The notes under the pieces: model-generated
Told to the model about the DNA's origin: nothing
Seen by the model: the letters and a program-made list of their open reading frames with translations, nothing else
Database searches by the model: none
NCBI GenBank assembly: GCA_903813345.2
Contig: CAIIXF020000002.1
Span: 33,684,109-33,748,108 of the forward strand
Reading direction: 5' to 3'
From: Owenia fusiformis
Lineage: Eukaryota > Annelida > Polychaeta > Sabellida > Oweniidae
Length of the DNA: 64,000 nucleotides
Made by a program: the position numbers and the translations under genes
Shown here: positions 61,512 to 64,000 of the stretch, one piece after another
Layout: each line of letters opens with the position of its first letter
Position numbering within the stretch: the first letter of the stretch is position 1

Positions 61512-62245
61512 CTATCACACCAAACTAGTTCTTACCCGTTCTTGCCAGTCCTACGAAAACGTCGTAACACGGGCTCAATCTGGCTGTGGTCGGGAAATAT
61601 GTCTAAAATAATTAGCTACTTCGTTCATAAACAGTCGTCCATCTCATTCGCAGTTCGTTCAGGTCGTACCAAGTCGGTGTACAGCGTCGTATAACGCGTC
61701 CCTTTTATTATATTATTAGTCTAGAAGGTCATCATGACCTGATTACAGAACGGTATGGTCGCCATCGAATTTTGAATCGATTCAAAATTCTAAATCACGT
61801 ACAGTCCCCGTCCGGGAAAGTCCATGAAGTTCGTAAACAGACCGTAGAACGTTGTAGCTACGTTCATTCCGTTCGCACACAGTTTTAAACCAGTTTTGAA
61901 GAACGCAGTGGCAACTTGCTTGATGTGATAGTTATACTTTTGCTAACTCGTTGATAAATACGTTCTTAATCAGTTTTAACCCGTTTGCAATAAGTTCTAC
62001 CTCGTTCTCAATACGTCCTCAGACAGTTCAACTCGTTGTAAAAACGTCCCTAGTAGGATTGAAGTACGACGGTTCCGTTCGTAGTACGTCCAGCTCGTCG
62101 TTAGTAGGTTGTCACTCGTTCTAATTGTAGAACGTGACGACCAAGAGGGCTCAAGCGGTTCTAATTACGTCCAGTCCGTTCGTACACAGTTTAAGCCCAT
62201 TTTCGAGAAGACGAGAACGTAGTGAGATCTAGTTTGGTGTGATAG
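61512..62245. mobile_element. 734 bp CpG-rich element with perfect 17 bp inverted ends
   Basis: CTATCACACCAAACTAG at 61512-61528 and its exact inverse at 62229-62245. The interior is unlike its surroundings: rich in CG and full of GTTCGTA, ACGTC, TCGTTC and CGTTCT words. No open frame of note and no clear target duplication. Confidence 0.75.
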
Positions 62246-63041
62246 TAGGGTAAATGAACCAAAATTTCCTTTCTTTCAACTATAGTATTGAGAGGTCTCA
62301 GAAAATGTTGTGTAGACTATTTTGTTTCAACAAGGTTTGGAAAGATCTTTTGTTTCATTCTTAAGAATTGGAAGAAAAGAACAAAAAACACTGATTGCAC
62401 TTAAAAACAAAAATTGCACACAAAAACAATAATATAAAATACATATAAATAATTTAGCATTAAATTGTTGTCAATCAGTGACCATTACACAAAGGACAGA
62501 ATATTTTCAATAATTGGTTTGAGAGAAAAACAATTCGAATTCAGTTCGCCATATCGATACCAATCCTTTATATTTACCATGGGCTTTCAACTGAACTAGA
62601 TAACTGGTTTATCCGGATTTTACAAATAAATTTTTAAATAAGAGCTGCATAGCGAGCCTTAACAAAAGGCTCGTTAATTAGCTCTAATTAGCGAGAAATT
62701 ATGAAGTAGTATAATTCGATGAATACAAAAATATCGAAATCGACAATTACCACCCGCCATCTTTGATGAGAAGGTTACGGTCGTTACCTTCACTTGATGC
62801 GGACCAGTGACTATTGGGCGAGACCAGATGTCAACTTTACGATCGATAATATCCCTCGATATAAATAAATGTACATTATTACCACCTTGCTGGGCAAGTT
62901 CTATGGGTTTTAGTGCTAGTTTAGAAGGCGTTCATTTTACTATATCGACCTGAAACTAGATATCGTTCAGTGTGTACGATTTTCTTACTGTTTCAGTCCT
63001 GGTCATTAACGGTGGTAATAATACCAATCCGTCATTTCTGC
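62246..63041. other. Non-coding, nothing firm
   Basis: Contains a small inverted pair GCGAGCCTTAACAAAAGGCTCG near 62652. No gene seen. Confidence 0.5.
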
Positions 63042-63093
63042 GGGCAATATAGTGAAATATTGGACCTCGGCCCAATATTTCACTATATTGCCC
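63042..63093. repeat. Perfect hairpin, 22 bp arms
   Basis: Arm GGGCAATATAGTGAAATATT GG at 63042-63063, 8 bp loop, and its exact inverse at 63072-63093. Weaker pairing continues outward (TCATTTC/GAAATGA). Confidence 0.9.
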
Positions 63094-63277
63094 TTCGAAA
63101 TGACGTTATTGTACTTGACTTGAAAAATCAATTTTCCCAATGTAATCAATGTCCATATCCCCTTGGAAAAACAATTTTCCTCCCTCAAGTAAACGCACAG
63201 TGGGGCAATGAGCGAGAAAGCCCAGTAGTAGCCTAAGACTATATTATTTGGTCAATTTTTAATAACCCCTCGATGTA

Positions 63278-64000
63278 ATGTTATGTAACTAGTTTAAAGA
63301 GTTTATGTATCAGTGTCTGTTAACTAGTTTAATATGTGCAAACTAGAGCGCCATCTGGTGGCTGAATAAACACGTTTTAATGTCAACACTTGTCTTAGTT
63401 TTATATGGTGTCTAGAGTGGAATTAAGACCAACATGGAACATTTAAAGCCTCCAGGAGAGATGCTATTTGAAGGTAATGTTTCAGAGAACTACAAGAACT
63501 GGTTGACAAGGTTCAAGCTGTATTCTCTCGCCAGTGGACTATCTGAAAAAAGTGAAGAAATTCAGTGTGCCGCTTTTCTCCATTTGTGTGGTGATGATGC
63601 AATCAAAATATTTGAAACTTTTACTATCAGTGAGCATGATAGAAACAAGATTGAACCATTGGAGAAAAAGTTCCAAGAATACTGTGTTGTGTAAACTTGA
63701 TACCGGTGCAGATGTAAACATGATTTCATATTCAACTCTGTCAAAGATTTTAGAGAATCCAGAGATAACGGGTCCTAGAATTAAAGTTAAGGCATATGGG
63801 GGAGGTAAACTTAAGACAATGGGTCAAATCAGGCTTGACTGTAGTTACAAGTGTAGAAATTTTATACAGACGTTTCAAGTTGTTGATCGCCCAGCCCCTA
63901 CATTGTTGAGTGCCAATGCATGTGTTGAGATGAATATGGTAAAGCGTGTTGATACCCTCATTACAGCAGATTCAGTTAAGTGTCCCTCTGGTGAAACACT
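63278..64000 (+). mobile_element. Left end of a Ty3/Gypsy-like LTR retrotransposon, runs off the window
   Basis: A gag-like segment lies at 63434-63694 and is followed by a retropepsin-like segment with the LDTGAD motif from about 63697 to the window end. The stretch before them (about 63278-63410), which has AATAAA near 63365, may be the end of a left LTR. The copy looks broken, with at least one break in the visible part; its age cannot be judged because the second LTR is outside the window. Family assignment rests on the protease motif and gene order and could also fit a related LTR clade. Confidence 0.7.

Overview
This is a 64 kb piece of an AT-rich animal genome. Genes are split into many short exons with GT-AG introns, introns are large, and small DNA transposons and minisatellites are everywhere. 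The three host genes (arsenite methyltransferase, UDP-glucose 6-dehydrogenase and a KIBRA/WWC protein) are all most like their animal orthologues. Their combination suggests a marine invertebrate, possibly a hemichordate, chordate-like or lophotrochozoan animal; the species cannot be fixed from this window alone.

Layout: (1) 1-6,265, minus strand: the 5' half of an AS3MT-type gene. Exons 1-4 lie here and the rest is off the left edge. (2) 6,265-6,462: a likely divergent promoter with an ETS-type site. (3) 6,463-26,402, plus strand: a complete UGDH gene of ten coding exons (476 aa), with a long upstream intron or leader region. (4) 26,403-33,946: the intergenic and 3' UTR zone between two convergent genes. 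(5) 33,947-55,004, minus strand: a complete WWC/KIBRA gene of 18 coding exons (1,253 aa). (6) 55,005-64,000: a transposon-rich zone with a hAT-like element, a mariner-type element with a LINE inside it, a CpG-rich inverted-repeat element, and the left end of an LTR retrotransposon that leaves the window.

The most unusual pattern is a set of minisatellites seeded at exon edges. In AS3MT and UGDH, five separate arrays tandemly copy a piece of a coding exon together with its splice donor or acceptor: 11 x 62 bp, 20 x 30 bp, 7 x 130 bp, 13 x 45 bp and 4 x 91 bp. Decoy splice sites and exon pieces therefore stand beside the real ones, and UGDH exon 2 is enclosed on both sides. A sixth, intron-only array starts exactly at a WWC splice donor. 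Most decoys would bring an early stop if used, so the right exon edge has to be chosen every time.

Mobile elements show clean histories: a 937 bp element with a 9 bp target duplication, a 277 bp element with an 11 bp target duplication, a mariner-type element whose pre-insertion site is preserved in two related repeats nearby, and a 5'-truncated LINE nested in a mariner-like transposon. In the KIBRA protein, each WW domain lacks one of its two signature tryptophans, and the tail lacks the PDZ-binding end known from the human protein.

Exons were built by reading splice sites and checking that phases join; no transcript data were available.
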